Numbered from the stretch's first letter, positions 24,495-36,107 are shown. The stretch is 64,000 bases of DNA from Nephrocerus scutellatus (GCA_947095585.1 OX352762.1:30108669-30172668); one strand, 5' to 3'. The notes: generated from the sequence alone by a model not told the origin. Made by a program: numbers and translations.

Positions 24495-24635
24495 ATTCTC
24501 CTCATGAATTACATGCAGATGGCGCTCTGTGGCAGCTGGAAAGTCTGCGCCGCCGTTATTTTTAAGACCAATTTCCGGAACAAGAACACCAGTTGCAGAG
24601 CATACCAGCCGTGCCGTACCACCACAGAATGAATA
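24495..24635 (-). pseudogene. Decayed duplicate of the lbk second-Ig exon
   Basis: About 140 bp aligns by eye with 33399-33535 inside the Ig2 exon at roughly 85 percent identity. Shared blocks include GGCGCTCTGTGGCAGCTGGA, CCAGTTGCAGAGCA and CCAGCCGTGCCGT. The copy carries base changes and small indels, and it lacks both exon ends and splice sites. It lies in the intron separating Ig2 and Ig3, in the same orientation as the gene. It therefore looks like a partial tandem duplication of the exon, now separated by inserted elements, rather than a functional alternative exon. Confidence 0.75.
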
Positions 24636-24819
24636 ATGATGAGGGTCGTGTGACAGGGTGTGATGGGTAGATTATGGTTGGGTTAGTTGGTTGAGTTATT
24701 GTTAATTAGGGGTGATGGTGACTGAAAAGGGGGTGGACCATAGTTTTCGGTGACGCTAAGATGAAGTAGCGAATAAACATTAACGGCAGATGGTGCACGC
24801 GAAATTGCCCCCATACGCT

Positions 24820-26870
24820 GCTCATGTAATAAAATTCAAGTGCGTACAACAAAGCGATCACGCCAAAGCGTGAAATATCTGCCTACGCTCGAACAATGGC
24901 ATTCCAACTTTCTATAGACAAGGCCAATCTGCTTGCTTTACATTTCGCAGCCAGCTCCACGCTACCAGATAGCGCGTTGTCGCCGCCTGTACTTGCAAGA
25001 GTCGAATCCACTATTGGTTTGATTTATTTACGTACTTGTCAAGCAAGATAATTAAATAATCTCAACATTCACAAGTCAACTAGGCCGGATGGTATTTCCG
25101 CTATAGTTGATGTGTTCATTGGCATTGTCACTATGCAGATTTTCCATTTCTCCTATTCTTCTGGGGTCTTCCTAAGGAACAGGAAGGCAGCCTTTGTCCC
25201 GACCCGACCCAGTAAGCTAACAACCATACTATCTGGGGTCATTAAAACGCGCTGATCAATCGTAAGCTTATTCAATACCTTGAATCACGTGAAATCGTTA
25301 GCGACCCAGTAAGCTAACATCCATACAATCTGGGGTCATGGAAACGCGCTGATCAAATGCTAAATACGTTGATTCACGTGAAATCGTTAGCGATGGCAGT
25401 ACAGTTTTCGTAGGCAATGTTCTACATGTAATCTGATGACTTATCTCACCGAAAAGTGGAACCAGTCTATTCACGAATTTGGCGAAAGCAAAGTTGTGGA
25501 ACTCGATATTTCCAAGGCATTTGACAGTGTTTAGCATCAATCTGTTTTGTCGAAAATTAATGCCTATGGAATTGATAAGGCCCTGCTGATTGAACTAGTA
25601 AATACCTTTCTCACCGTTCAATCCAGGTCGTATTAGACGGCTTTAAATCCAATGTTCACCGCATAAACGACGGTGCTACCCAAGGCTATGTTTTGTCTGC
25701 AACACTCTTTCTGATTTTCATTAACGATCTCCTATCCGCTACTTCTAATCAGATTCATTCTTTTGCTGACGACAGCACTCTTAGCTTTTCATATGATTTT
25801 ACGCTATCTCCACACCCCTCTTCATTTACTCGACCAAAAAGGTATGTTAAGCATAACAAGGTGGGGACTACACAATAGAGTTGAATTTAATGCTTCCAAA
25901 CCTCTGTTGTCTAAGCGTAATTTAAACCCCAAACCTTTATCTATTAATAGATCTTGCACCATAGAAGCTGAAAAACTTGCAATACTCGGTATGTGCGTCA
26001 ACAACAAGCTTTGGTTGAACGACCACATATTTTCCATAGCTAAGAAAGCTGCGAAATGTTTAGCTTTCCTAAAACTGCGCAATATGTACTTCACACCGCT
26101 AGATATGGCTACTATTTACAAGGAATATATTGCCTAAACGGAATTGTTTGGCAGGTGCCTCAAGACCACATTACATCTACTAGACAGAATTCAGAACTGC
26201 GTTATATTGCGGTGACCCAAATATAGCGAAAACAATCGAATCGCCTGGACATCGTAGGAATGTTTCCTGCTTGGCAATGTTTTATCGCTTTTTCCACAAG
26301 CGGTGTTCAAAAGCAATATCCGCATCCCCTCAGGAATATTTGTGCCTCAACTCGAGCTCACGGGTCTACCATTGGGACTATCTACGGACGTACTAACTAA
26401 TTCAGGGGCTCCTTTTTAGCCTCACAATAATTATGTGGGATGAATTGCTTGACTCTGTGTTTCCGCATTTGTATGATTTGTCATTTAAGACACATGTGCA
26501 TAGACATCTCATCATTTCCTCTCCCTAATTTTCTAACGCCCAAGATTTGCTGGGCATTATAAGAGTCCCCGCACACTAGAGACTTTCTGTCGGCCGATAG
26601 TTTGAATCAGTATGAACATGTATGCAAGTGCGCAGACACAACGATTTGGTATCGGCCGATAAATAAGTTGAATGTGCGACACGATTGCCATTCAACTTTG
26701 TCTTTGTCTGTGCACTCACCACTAACTCGACTGTTTAATCGGCACAGTGTGCGCACTGGCAGCCGAAAACGACCAAACTATTGGCCGATAAAAAAGTCTC
26801 TAGTGTGCGGGGACTCTAAGGGGGTGCAAGTCCCTTGAGCGTGTGTGCAATATATAAAAAAATAAATAAA
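24820..26870 (+). mobile_element. LINE-2: decayed jockey-superfamily element, hosts a MITE
   Basis: Recognisable pieces: the ALSPPVLARVES/NIHKSTRPDGIS segment (about 24960-25110), DISKAFD-like remnant near 25510, GATQGYVLSATLFLIFINDL and SFADDSTLSFSYD (25670-25790), and LAILGMCVNNKLWLNDHI with a thumb region (25950-26110). The 3' UTR ends AGCGTGTGTGCAATATATAA then A-rich sequence. Many stops. A segment of about 98 bp (ACCCAGTAAGCTAAC...) is tandemly duplicated at 25207 and 25305. Another copy, in the opposite orientation, lies at 44264-46698. Confidence 0.75.
26563..26816. mobile_element. 254-bp MITE with TAA target duplication
   Basis: Long terminal inverted repeats start GAGTCCCCGCACACTAGAGA and extend to about 40 bp imperfectly (GGCCGATAGTTTG / CAAACTATTGGCC). 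TAA is duplicated at 26560-26562 and 26817-26819. The LINE-2 copy near 44290 reads ATTATAAGGG on its strand with one TAA and no insert, so it is the empty site. The 3-bp TAA duplication fits PIF/Harbinger-type mobilisation. No open frame of note, so it is non-autonomous. Confidence 0.9.
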
Positions 26871-27027
26871 CTTATATGATTCGAGAAACTTATTGAAAAC
26901 TGCGTAGTTATAATCGATGTTGTTCGATATATAATACAAAAATAGAATAGAAAGCAAACAAGAAATACATCATATGTGTGTTTGTATGTCGCAGATGGCA
27001 CTGTTTGGTCATTTCGAGTTCAACATT

Positions 27028-27894
27028 AAAAAAAAACAACACATAAAAATTAAAAATTTTCATCTAAATTCTCTAATCGCAGAAATTGATATGGGAGCCC
27101 CTCGATCCTTGGCTATTTTTTTTATTGTAGGAGAAAATCATCGAAACAGACATTTGACATCAGATGTTAAAATTGAAAATGCTCAGATCATTTTATTCCG
27201 AGCACTTAGAGCACGCTCATACTCTGAGCAAATAAGAAACACGAACATTTATCTTGAGAACTCTTTGACTGCTCTGAACTAATTTATGAAAACGCCAAAT
27301 GACAGAATATTGCGAAAACTTGTTGTTCTATCTGTAAGTTGATATCGACAACAATAAAAATAAAATTCAGTAAATAAAAATGTAAGTTGAATTAAGCATA
27401 AAACATTTATGTCTCGTTTCATTTGCTGGGTTCATTTGTGCGTGCGCTAAGATTTCTCTCTCTCTCTCCACCACCACCAAAACCATGCAGCGCAGCCGAC
27501 TGCGCAGGACACACCGCACACAGTCCATAAAGGGCGACGAATATCTGATGCCAGTATAGATATTTAAAAAATGTATAAGGGCCTTGCGGCCGAACCCGGG
27601 ACCCGATCACTACCAAATTTTCGAAAAAGTATTGTTTATTGGGTATACACATGTGTGTAAAATTTGAAGAAAATCGGGTAAATTTTTTAAAATTTTTGTA
27701 TGGGAGCCCCCCGACCCCGCAGCCCGAGGGGCCTCAAAATTTAATAGAAAGTGTTGTCTCCGGAAATACACATGTGTGCCAAATTTCAATAAAATCGGGC
27801 TGTAGGAAGTGGGTGATCGCAAGAATCCATCACAAATCCACAAACCCACAAACCCACAAGCCCACAAACACACAGGCAAGTGAATTTAATAAAA
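27028..27894 (+). repeat. Repeat family A, complete copy
   Basis: Begins AACAACACATAAAAATTAAA, with the 5' module containing GAGCACTTAGAGCACGCTC. The 3' module starts TGTAAGTTGAATTAAGC and holds a CT-rich run, the GCAGCGCAGCCGACTGCGCA block and two ACACATGTGT monomers (about 27645 and 27767). It ends GCAAGTGAATTTAATAAA. No protein is encoded. The end region is CACAAACCCA repeats where other copies have GACCGACC repeats. Confidence 0.8.
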
Positions 27895-28293
27895 AATTGC
27901 TCGTCGGTTCATTATAGTTCAGCGATGTTCTATTTAAAATTTCAGAAAAAGGGCAAGAATGGAACCAAGAAAACGTCAAGTGAGTGATGTGAGGTCGGGT
28001 GAACTTTTACCACCAATACAGCAACAAGAAATTTGATTTTAGGTCTCGACGGCATCTAAAACAAGTGTGTCCCTCGTAAAGGCAAAAATTGACGAAGGTC
28101 GAAGAATGATCCGGGAAATGAAATGGTGATGAGCAGGGCTTAAACGCCATGGCTGTGTCACGAATATTAAGTTAGAATTTTTAATGATGATCAAAATAAA
28201 GCCATGTACGCTTTGCTTATTATTTCCTAAAAAAATTTAAAAATTATCATTCTAGATGCTTAATCAAGAAAAGGTAAAAAAAACTTCGTTTTC

Positions 28294-28610
28294 CGGGTAG
28301 AAACTTTTATATATACATCGAAACTCGCCGCACAGTGGTTTATAATTTGGTAATAATCGCCAAAATATATGTTTTTGAGGTCGGAGCTATTTCAAAGAAT
28401 TTTCTTTTTTCCACGCTTCAAAAGCGGGATATCAAAATGGGCCCTGACATTGAGCCACTCACAAAATCTTAGCTTTCTACGTCGTGCGAAAGGTGGTTTT
28501 AAAAAACCTCAAAAACGAGAAAATGGCGGGATTTCAGGCCATCACACGTGCCACACACGAAACGTGACACGCGTCATACGTGGAATATAAAAAGTGATAT
28601 TTTGGAAATA
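28294..28610 (+). repeat. Repeat family D, copy 2
   Basis: Matches 4405-4640 (GTAGAAACTTTT, ATTTGGTAATAATCGCCAAA, CTGACATT...GC..CTCACAAA) and continues with CACACG/GCGTCATACGTGGAATATA shared with 32255-32290. It adjoins the 5' end of the LOA-like LINE. Confidence 0.55.
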
Positions 28611-28654
28611 ATAAAAAATTTTCTTTTGCTAGTTTACCGGACGGTTGCAGGTAG

Positions 28655-31600
28655 CACATGCAATGGTGGGTGGTGGTTTATCCACTGCCGACAAGTGAAG
28701 AGCGGCTAAAATAGGGAATCCTTCTACCAGCAGTGGCTGGGTTTTGGCACCTTAGGCCCTCCCGCCACACTTGACTACTTCACTTAGGAGTGCATCCTGT
28801 AGTAATAGTTCGCGACAGCGCGCTCCAACAATGTTGCTCTACAAGGACCGGCGTAATGCCAATCGGACACTGAAGCCCCTCGGAGCTATTCCGGAGACCA
28901 GCAGGACACCGAGACAAATCGCCAAGATTAAATGGGACCAAGACTTTCTTCATAAGGACAGCAGAAATACCAGCGGACAGTCTACGTCGAAGCGACAGAG
29001 ATCGGTGGAGGAGGCCATTCCGGTCTCAAAAAGACTCAAGGCACATAGTACAACCGCCTCTAGTCACTCCACCATTACATCTCAGAGGTCCTTCAGCGAC
29101 GTCCTAAAAGACAGGATCGTTGTCGCGGTAATTGATCGTAGCGACATAGATGGATCCATCTCTCCTGATCGGTGGCAGCAAATTAATGTCAAACTTTCAG
29201 GTAGTTTCGCGAGCTTTATGAAGGGTCGCACTGGACCTCCTCCTACCACATACGATGGCGGTTGACATTAAGGCCGGATAAAGCTAATAGCGTGCGAAGA
29301 TTCGAGATCTTGTGACCTCTTTAAACTGGCTATTGGCAATCTTGGGGAGGTTTGGCCTGGTGCCAAGCTCGAGGTTGTTGCAAAGGAGGATATACTAGCC
29401 GACTAAGAGCGTGGACTTGTATTCCCATCGATCCCCCCACTGCTGATGAAATACTCGAAGTCTTACGGCTAATCAATCCCTCCCTTCCGACGCACGACTG
29501 GAAGGTCGCTAAGATAGATCCTGCATATTAGTGAAAAAAGTCTCAATGTATTCTTACTCCTTAATTTTAGCGACCATGATACTACCGCGGTGAAGCTGGA
29601 GACTGCCAAGGGTGCATATTTGGTGGCATCGGCATATCTGGCACACGACTGCGTGGAATCTCTACCAGATGTCAATCTGGAAAGATTAATCGAGAAAGCG
29701 TAATCCAAGAAAACCAGCTTAACAAACGTATGTGACGCTAACGCGCACTATTCGGTATGGGGCAGTACTGGCATAACGACAGAGGTGAGCTACTTATGAA
29801 TGTATCCTCGAGGAACTCACTCACTGAATAAAGCAATGTCCGTTTCCTGTCCTCTTATTCTACCTAGGGGTAAGAAGAGACCACACTGGTGGAACTCTGA
29901 GCTGGGAAAATTTAGAAAAAGCTGTAGAAAGCTTTTCAACTTCGCCAAGTTCACGGGAATGGAGACCGACTGGGATGCCTACAAAGAATCCATTAAAGTG
30001 TATAAGAAAGAATTGAGGAAAGCCAAGCGCGCATCCTGGGACTCTTCTGCGGCAGATTGGAAGAGGCTTCGGAAGCATCAAGGCTCAGGAAAATCCTCTT
30101 AACTAATACAATAACGCCGAGCTGTCTCAAAAAAGCTGATGGCTCGTGGACTACTGCTAGCGAAGAATTGCTAAATTTGCTTCTAGATTTCCCAAATAGC
30201 TCTTATAGTACCTACAGCACTGATCAAAATAGATCAATTAGGTATAATACCATCTCTCGAGATATAATTGATAAGGACAAATTGCTTTTGGCACTAAATA
30301 TCTTCAAACAATATAAATCTGCAGTACCAGACGGCATAATTCCAGCCGAACTGCAAAGGACTTCGGACATTATCCTTCCTTTGCTTGAGACAATTTTCAA
30401 AAGTTGTCTTTATCTGGTCTATATTCCAGTCATATGGAGAGAAGTGAAAGTGGTCTTCATTCCAAAAGCAGGTAAATGATCCCACGTCAGTCCAAAAGGC
30501 CTCAAACCTATTAGCCTTTCGTCATTCCTTTTAAAAACATTAGAAAGACTGATCGAAATCCACCTTCGTACTAGTATTGACAAAATACTTCTGTCAGTCG
30601 ATCAACACGCGTACTGGACGGGCAAATCTGTAGAAACAGCTCTGCATACGCTAGTACGTTCAGTAAACTCCCTTCATCACAAGGAATACTCAATGGTAGT
30701 TTTCCTGGACATCGAAGGCGCTTTTAACAACGTCAAAACATCTGCGATCACGGATGCTCTGTCGACTTTGCGGGTGAACGACCTACTGGGTGAACTGATC
30801 AATCATCTACTCACAAGTAGGATCATAAATTCAAGACATAGTTTGTCGTCTGCCAAAACATTTATCAGCAGAGGAGTCCTGTCCCCACTTCTTTGGAACC
30901 TGGTGGTGAATGAGGTGCTGCTTCGCCTGAGGGGGGGAGGGCTGCGGAGTGATCGCCTATGCGGACGACGTTGCTATAGCCGTCTCAGGAAAGCACCCAC
31001 ACACCTTGAAAGAACTTCTGGAGAATGCTCTAAATAAGCTAGTAAGCTGTGCAGATCATTGTGGTCTATGGGTAAACCCCCAAAAACCCAAACCTGTCCT
31101 CTTTACGAGGAAGTACAAAATCCCACTCGTCAACCCTCCTCCTCCTCCTCCTACGAAGCGGAGCGCTTCGTACAACTCACTTTGCAGCACTGGCCATTAT
31201 GCTCAACCTTGCTCCACTCGACATCTTCGGCAGACAACTGGCGCCTCAGAGCAATCTCTGAGTGGACCGTGAATGATTTCGGCCACTCTTCTATCCTGAA
31301 TTCAGTCAGGACTCCACTAGTCAACTTAGACTACACCATTCCGCAGCTCCACTTCAACAAAAACTTCCAGGTCACCATCCACTTCAGGTCTTCTTGGGAG
31401 GAAGGTATCTACTTGGAAAATGAAGAAATTCACTTCTACACAGACGGGTCGAAAACTGATGAAGGGGTTGGTGGAGGTGTCTTTTCAGGGACTAAATCTA
31501 AATCTCCCTTTGTCTTCCTGATCACTGCAGTGTTTTCTAAGCTGAAATCATGGCTATTAAGGAAGCCTTGTCTTGGCTGAAGAGTAATGTCAAATCTGTT

Positions 31601-32165
31601 AAGGATATCCACATTTTCTCGGATAGCCAGGCTAGCCCGGAATTGCTGATCGTCTCTTGAGGAGATGGCGGAGCATTTCAAAATTCACCTGTGCTGGGTG
31701 CCGGAGCATAGAGACATACGCTACGTTCAAACTCATGTTTAAACGGGATGCTATAGTGAAAGCTAATTATAGATGGTCAAACGAAACAACTTGCATAGCA
31801 ACGAAGCAGATCTGGTCCAAGCTAGATCCGAAATGCTCCAAGTGTTTGATCTCTCAAAAAATACTGCACATTAGTGTCATTATAGGTGTCATAACTGTCT
31901 CATAGGCAAGCATGCAGAAATACTAGAAGTCTCTTCCAACGATTTCTGCAGAAGCTGCATGCATGAGGAGGAGGAGGAAACCACTCTTCATCTACTTTGT
32001 ACGTGCCCAGCCCTCTCTAATAGGCGGAAGCTCCATCTGGGAGCGTTCTTTTTCAACGATCTAACCCACATTGACATTAATAGTCTCTTGCGCTTCATAC
32101 GAAGTTCCAAGAGGCCTTCATGGTCTAAGTGCGTCGGTTTTGACTGACGGCCACTTCAACCTAAC
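28655..32165 (+). mobile_element. LOA-like LINE with ORF1, EN remnant, RT and RNase H, degraded
   Basis: In order: ORF1 N-terminal part (28771-29265, 165 codons, basic and Ser/Thr-rich); a decayed C-terminal part; an endonuclease remnant (CDANAHYSVWGSTG, about 29730); RT linker (HWWNSELGKFRKSCRKLFN, 29800-30100); RT with KSAVPDGIIPAELQ, VVFLDIEGAFNNV (about 30700) and IAYADDVAIAV (about 30950). An RNase H start EIHFYTDGSKTDEGVGGG (about 31430) and a terminal zinc-finger-like region near 31960 follow. The 3' end is the repetitive AACCTAACCTAATCTAACC. RNase H after RT with the CDANAH endonuclease motif is typical of LOA-clade elements. Most of the endonuclease is deleted and frames are broken. 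Confidence 0.8.
28771..29265 (+). pseudogene. ORF1 fragment of the LOA-like LINE
   Basis: Open frame of 164 residues at the expected 5' position. It is basic and low in complexity, with SKRQRSVEEAIPVSKRLKA resembling a nuclear-type basic patch. It stops before the nucleic-acid-binding C-terminal region seen in intact ORF1 proteins; 29266-29710 retains scattered similarity (a conserved TAKGAYLVASAYLAHD-like stretch). Confidence 0.6.
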
Positions 32166-32169
32166 CTAA

Positions 32170-32600
32170 TCTAACCATACCAAGGTCGTGTGGAACTTGG
32201 TTTAAAAGGACCTCAAAGAAGTCAACAAAATTTTCTTTTCAACCCATCACACGCGCTACACGCGGCACGCGACACGCGTCATACTCGGAATATAAAAAAT
32301 GCCATTTTGAGCTTAGACACCACCTTTCGCTGAAATTTTGTGAGTGGCTCAATGCCAGCAGCCCATTTTGATATTTCAGCTCTCTAGGTCGTGTGGAAGT
32401 TGGTTAAAAAGGACCTCCTCAAAGAAGTCGAACAAAAATTCAACCGATTACACGCGCCACACGCGACAGGCGTCATACTCGGAATGTAAAAAACACTATA
32501 TTGGACTTAGACACTCAACAAATTTCAGCTCTCATGGTCGTGTGGAAGGTGGTTAAAAAGGACCTCAAAGAGTCGAAAATACAGACAAAAAGGGGTCAAG
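32170..32600 (+). repeat. Repeat family D, tandem partial units
   Basis: Three units start with AGGTCGTGTGGAA at about 32183, 32388 and 32537, each followed by TTGGTTTAAAAGGACCTC-like sequence. Two of the units also hold ACACGCGCTACACGCG/CGTCATACTCGGAATATA-like sequence. The LOA-like LINE lies between this cluster and copy 2, so the LINE may have entered an existing family D array. Confidence 0.55.
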
Positions 32601-33295
32601 TCAAGTTAATTAAAATTGTAACAGGCCATGAATATTGATTTTATAAGTACACCCAGAAAATAAACAGAACCCAGAAGGTACAAATCCAAAAGTCAAACCA
32701 GCCGCACGGATTTTCAAATTCGACAGTTACCTTATTCTACGGTTATATGATTTCCGGTTATTCTCAAAAAATAAAAAAAATTAGGGCAAAATTCTCGGTT
32801 TAAATGAGGAGATTACAAATGCAGTCAGTATTGAAATTAAAACTCTTCAAAAACACGATTTTGAGGAGAGTTGAATTTGAATTGAACGTTTTTTTTTCTT
32901 CAACCAACTTAGCGAGCTCTTGTTAGAAACTTCGTAATAAAAGCAAGGAATGTTTATTGTTTAATTCAACACCCAACCCAACACCCAACACCTTTAGTTT
33001 GCTCTTTCGAGGAAAATCATTCGAAGTTCAATCGATATTGCGACGAAAAAATAGGCTCCGGCTTAATCATCGATCTTTCAAAGTAATATTCTCAGATACA
33101 ATTGGTTTAAACCGTTAAAAATTTTCTGAAGCTAATTTGTGTACATATGTGGGTTTAATTATATAAACTAACTATATATTATTGGAGCCGTTGCCTAAAA
33201 GTAGTGTATATGTAACAGGTTTTCTTTGGGCAATACATATTGTTTTAATAGTTTTAAAAGTGTATTGTACAAAAATATATTTAAAATTTAATTAC
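32601..33295. other. Intronic sequence, no feature recognised
   Basis: AT-rich sequence between family D repeats and the Ig2 exon. The lbk donor GTAATT lies at its right end (complement of 33290-33295). Confidence 0.4.
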
Positions 33296-33577
33296 CATTG
33301 ACAATGAGTGAGGCATTGACTTTGATTTCACCCGCCGCACTTTCGGCGGTGCACGTGTAAATTCCAGTGTCTATTGGTTTGGCGTTCGTAATCACAAAAG
33401 CATTCTCCTCACGAATTACTTGCAAACGGCGCTCTGTGGCAGCTGGAAAATCTGCGGCGCCGTACTTTTGAAGAGCAATTTCGGGAACAGGATCGCCAGT
33501 TGCAGAGCAGACCAGCCGTGCCGTATCACCAGAATCGATAGTAAGATTCGTTGGAACTTGCAGGAAACTTGGATGAA
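33296..33577 (-). CDS. lbk: lbk exon, second Ig domain
   Basis: A 282-bp phase 1/1 exon. The acceptor is TTATTAAG, with a weak pyrimidine tract, and the donor is GTAATT. The translation starts HPSFLQVPTNLTIDSGDTAR, has the B-strand cysteine (LVCSA) and ends with the F-strand motif DTGIYTCTAESAAGE. The frame needs splicing at both ends, so it appears only in fragments as an unspliced ORF. The usual core tryptophan is replaced (EIALQKYG). The middle of this exon is duplicated, decayed, in the next intron near 24.5 kb. Confidence 0.88.
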
Positions 33578-33649
33578 CTTAATAACAATTAAAAACAAGA
33601 AATCAAAAACCATTAATGAAAAATTATAATTATAATTTAGTTTTCTTAC

Positions 33650-34024
33650 TTCCGATAGTCATTTTAAATTTTTGTGAATACGTTGTACCAAAAGTATTGG
33701 ACACGAGGCACTGATACCTTCCAGCACTGTCGTAACTGACATTAAACAGGTGTAATTGGCTTCTAATCATTGTCCGATTTGTAGCCTCATCTGTATGGAG
33801 TTCGGTGTCGATTTTCGTTGAACTACTGTCCGAATTATTCGATGCTGATTGTCCTTTCTCTCGAATATTTTGATTATCGTGACGCCAATTAATTTTCAGC
33901 TCATCCATGCTGATAGGACTCGTAAGTAGATGAGATTTCGCTGTACATTCCATTGTCAAGTTTGCTCCTTTAACGGCCAGTTGATTTATTGGTTCTGACG
34001 TCAGTACTGGTTTCGGCGTGTCAA
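33650..34024 (-). CDS. lbk: lbk exon, first Ig domain
   Basis: A 375-bp exon in phase 1/1, the classic phase for Ig domains, with acceptor AACAATAG and donor GTAAGA. It encodes VDTPKPVLTSEPINQLAVKG, then the B-strand cysteine (NLTMECTA), the core tryptophan (INWRH), and the F-strand motif DSAGRYQCLVSN. A loop rich in Ser and Asn (about residues 55-75 of the exon) enlarges the domain. It directly follows the LRR C-terminal cap, as in LRIG-type receptors. Confidence 0.9.
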
Positions 34025-34092
34025 CTATTGTTGGGGCAAGGAATTATTTTAAGCATTATCAGGACGTCATTGAGCAAGCAAACCTCACTTAC

Positions 34093-34922
34093 CACATCTT
34101 AAATCGGAGATTGGAACGGACATAAGTTCACGTTCTCGTAAATTCTCTGGATAGCCGCATACTGCATTCGCATGATCTGTGGTCAATTGTTTGTTCTTAT
34201 GTAACCATTTCCACAACCACAGCAAATTGCAATCACAAATAAAATTTGTCGATGAAAAGACGAGTTTTTGCAAATGAATCATATGATCAAACGCACTAGC
34301 CTGAATGGTTGCCAGCGGATTTCCACCCAAATTTATGTTCTCTAAATTGGCAAGACCATTCAGCGACTTTGCATTTATTTGCTTCAAATTATTGCCATAC
34401 AAATCAAGTACTTTTAATTTTTTTAAGGACTTAAACGGCGGCGACGACAACTGGTCTTCTATGATCCATGACAATTTATTTCGGCGCAAAATTAGCTCTT
34501 CCACGTTCTTCACACAATCGAATGTATTTTCGAACAAATAATGAATTTGGTTATGACCTAAATTCAAGAACTTCAGGCGTTGCAGGCAGTCCAGATGTTG
34601 AGAGTTGAATTCAGTTATATTGTTGTGTGACAGATCTAGCGACACCAGTGATTGTGTGAATTCCCATGTGTCCAGTTCAATACGACTGATAGAATTGTTC
34701 GAAAGACTGAGATAGTGCAGCTTCGTTAAATTAAATAGGCCCCTGCGGCTAAGACTGGTTATACCATTACCGTCTAATTCGATCGATTCGATTGAACGTA
34801 ACACATGGAAAACGCCATCTTGCAATGAACGAATGTTGTTCGACTTTAACGAAAGTGTTTGCAGCGAATGCAAGCCCTTAAAAGTTGACCAATTGATTTC
34901 CAAATTGTTGTTGTTTATAAGC
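34093..34922 (-). CDS. lbk: lbk exon, LRR series plus C-terminal LRR cap
   Basis: An 830-bp exon that enters in phase 2 and leaves in phase 1 at donor GTAAGT. It encodes about nine LRRs (for example LHSLQTLSLKSNNI, IESIELDGNGI, LHYLSLSNNSI, LVSLDLSHNNI, LKFLNLGHNQI, LKVLDLYGNNL). It then encodes an LRRCT cap with four cysteines (FICDCNLLWLWKWL...ADNAVCGYP-like segment ending DLRC). Together with the three preceding exons this gives roughly 15 LRRs, the number usual in LRIG proteins. The open frame extends upstream past the acceptor into the intron, so the boundary was set by the TATAG acceptor and phase. Confidence 0.9.
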
Positions 34923-34980
34923 CTATAATAAATTAGTATCTCTAGAAAATAGTGGAGCGAATATTTAAGTAAAAACATAC

Positions 34981-35124
34981 AGTTTCTTTAGCTTATTAAG
35001 TGACTTAAATAGTCCTACAGCTAGAGAAGATAACCGGTTATTATTTAAATCTAAATCAATCAATTCTCCTAGATTGTCCAACGCATGGTCTTCTATTGCA
35101 ACGATGTTGTTATGACTCAGCAGT
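34981..35124 (-). CDS. lbk: lbk exon, two LRRs
   Basis: A 144-bp exon, twice 72 bp, phase 2 on both sides, with acceptor ACTTGCAG and donor GTATGT. The translation is LLSHNNIVAIEDHALDNLG followed by ELIDLDLNNNRLSSLAVGLF and SLNKLKKL, two regular LRRs. The short intron on the downstream side (34923-34980) ends in TTTATTATAG. Confidence 0.85.
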
Positions 35125-35198
35125 CTGCAAGTAAAACAACCAATGTTTACATATTTAAACTAAATAATCGCAATAAAATTATGATAGAAAACACATAC

Positions 35199-35408
35199 AG
35201 CGATGCGATTCTACTCCGATTTGGAAAAGAGTTCCATTCAATTGTACGCAAATTATTCTTCGAGAGATCGAGAACTTTTAACTTTGGAAAAGCTTCTAGA
35301 TCATCGCCGAAAATTCCTTGAATATTATTGTGAGCAAGATTGAGGTTTTTTAAAGCTGTTAATCCGACAAATTTAGGAATACTTGAAAGCAGGTTCCGCT
35401 TTAGTGAT
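35199..35408 (-). CDS. lbk: lbk exon, three LRRs
   Basis: A 210-bp, phase 2/2 exon with acceptor TTGTAG and donor GTATGT. The protein shows successive LRRs: LTALKNLNLAHNNI, FPKLKVLDLSKNNL, then a repeat running into the next exon. Asparagines sit at the conserved LxxN positions. It follows the 72-bp exon after a 66-bp intron and precedes the 144-bp exon after a 74-bp intron, in contrast to the 28.2-kb first visible intron. Confidence 0.85.
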
Positions 35409-35474
35409 CTACAATGGAAACATATATGTTAAATTCGAAAATTTCAAAGAATTATATGCGAGTACTACTCTTAC

Positions 35475-35546
35475 AATCTGGTCAATTCTGTTAAATTGGC
35501 AATATCATCAGCAATAGAATCGTTTAATTTATTTTTAGCCAAATCC
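35475..35546 (-). CDS. lbk: lbk exon, one LRR
   Basis: A 72-bp exon, exactly one 24-residue LRR, flanked by an acceptor (TTTTCAG) and a donor (GTAAGA). Both introns are phase 2. The translation reads DLAKNKLNDSI...NLTELTRL, with the LxLxxN pattern of an extracellular LRR. It was too short to be found as a stand-alone open frame and was recognised through splice sites and phase. One-LRR exons of 72 or 144 bp with the same phase are typical of genes grown by LRR exon duplication. Confidence 0.85.
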
Positions 35547-35785
35547 CTGAAAAGGTATTTATGAAATTAAATTTTAAATTAATAATTAATTAATAGTAAA
35601 AAAAACATTTTCTTAAAAAAGTGTCTTATTGTCTTGGTGCTCCTGTAAGTCTTTTTATTTTTTGACCCAGTGGTTGGCTCTGGTGTGGAGATATTAACGA
35701 TAAAAAAAATTTGCTAAAAAAGTTTTTTATTTACTTGTTTTAAAAAAAAACCAAGTTTTGTAAAATTATTCCAGAATATACTTTA

Positions 35786-36107
35786 TGTTAGAGAGAGACG
35801 ACTGATAGTGACCGACATCGTACTTGATGCTGACAAGCAGTATAGCGCAGCAATACGAAAGTTGAATTGAGTTGAAAAGTAGACGTCGTGCAGTTCAGAA
35901 CACATCGCAGAAATACTTCTGCCAACAAGCCGCGACACAAGCCGTAATACCAAACCGAAACACGCGATAAAACACAAGCCGCCATTTTAACACTTCTTAC
36001 TAAACTCCAAATATTTAATTATATTCAATACAATAAACATTCCTTTAATATAAACATTACAGTGGTGTCTTTTTATTCAAGCTCTGCCGCCGCCGTCGCA
36101 CCCTACA
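35786..36107 (+). repeat. BEL/Pao 5' LTR
   Basis: Starts TGTTAGAGAGAGACGACTGA and ends GCACCCTACA. AATAAA followed by a GT-rich stretch near 36045-36065 is a likely polyadenylation region. The primer binding site would begin near 36108 (TTAGTTTGGCAGAATTGCCG), but the tRNA was not identified. Confidence 0.93.
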
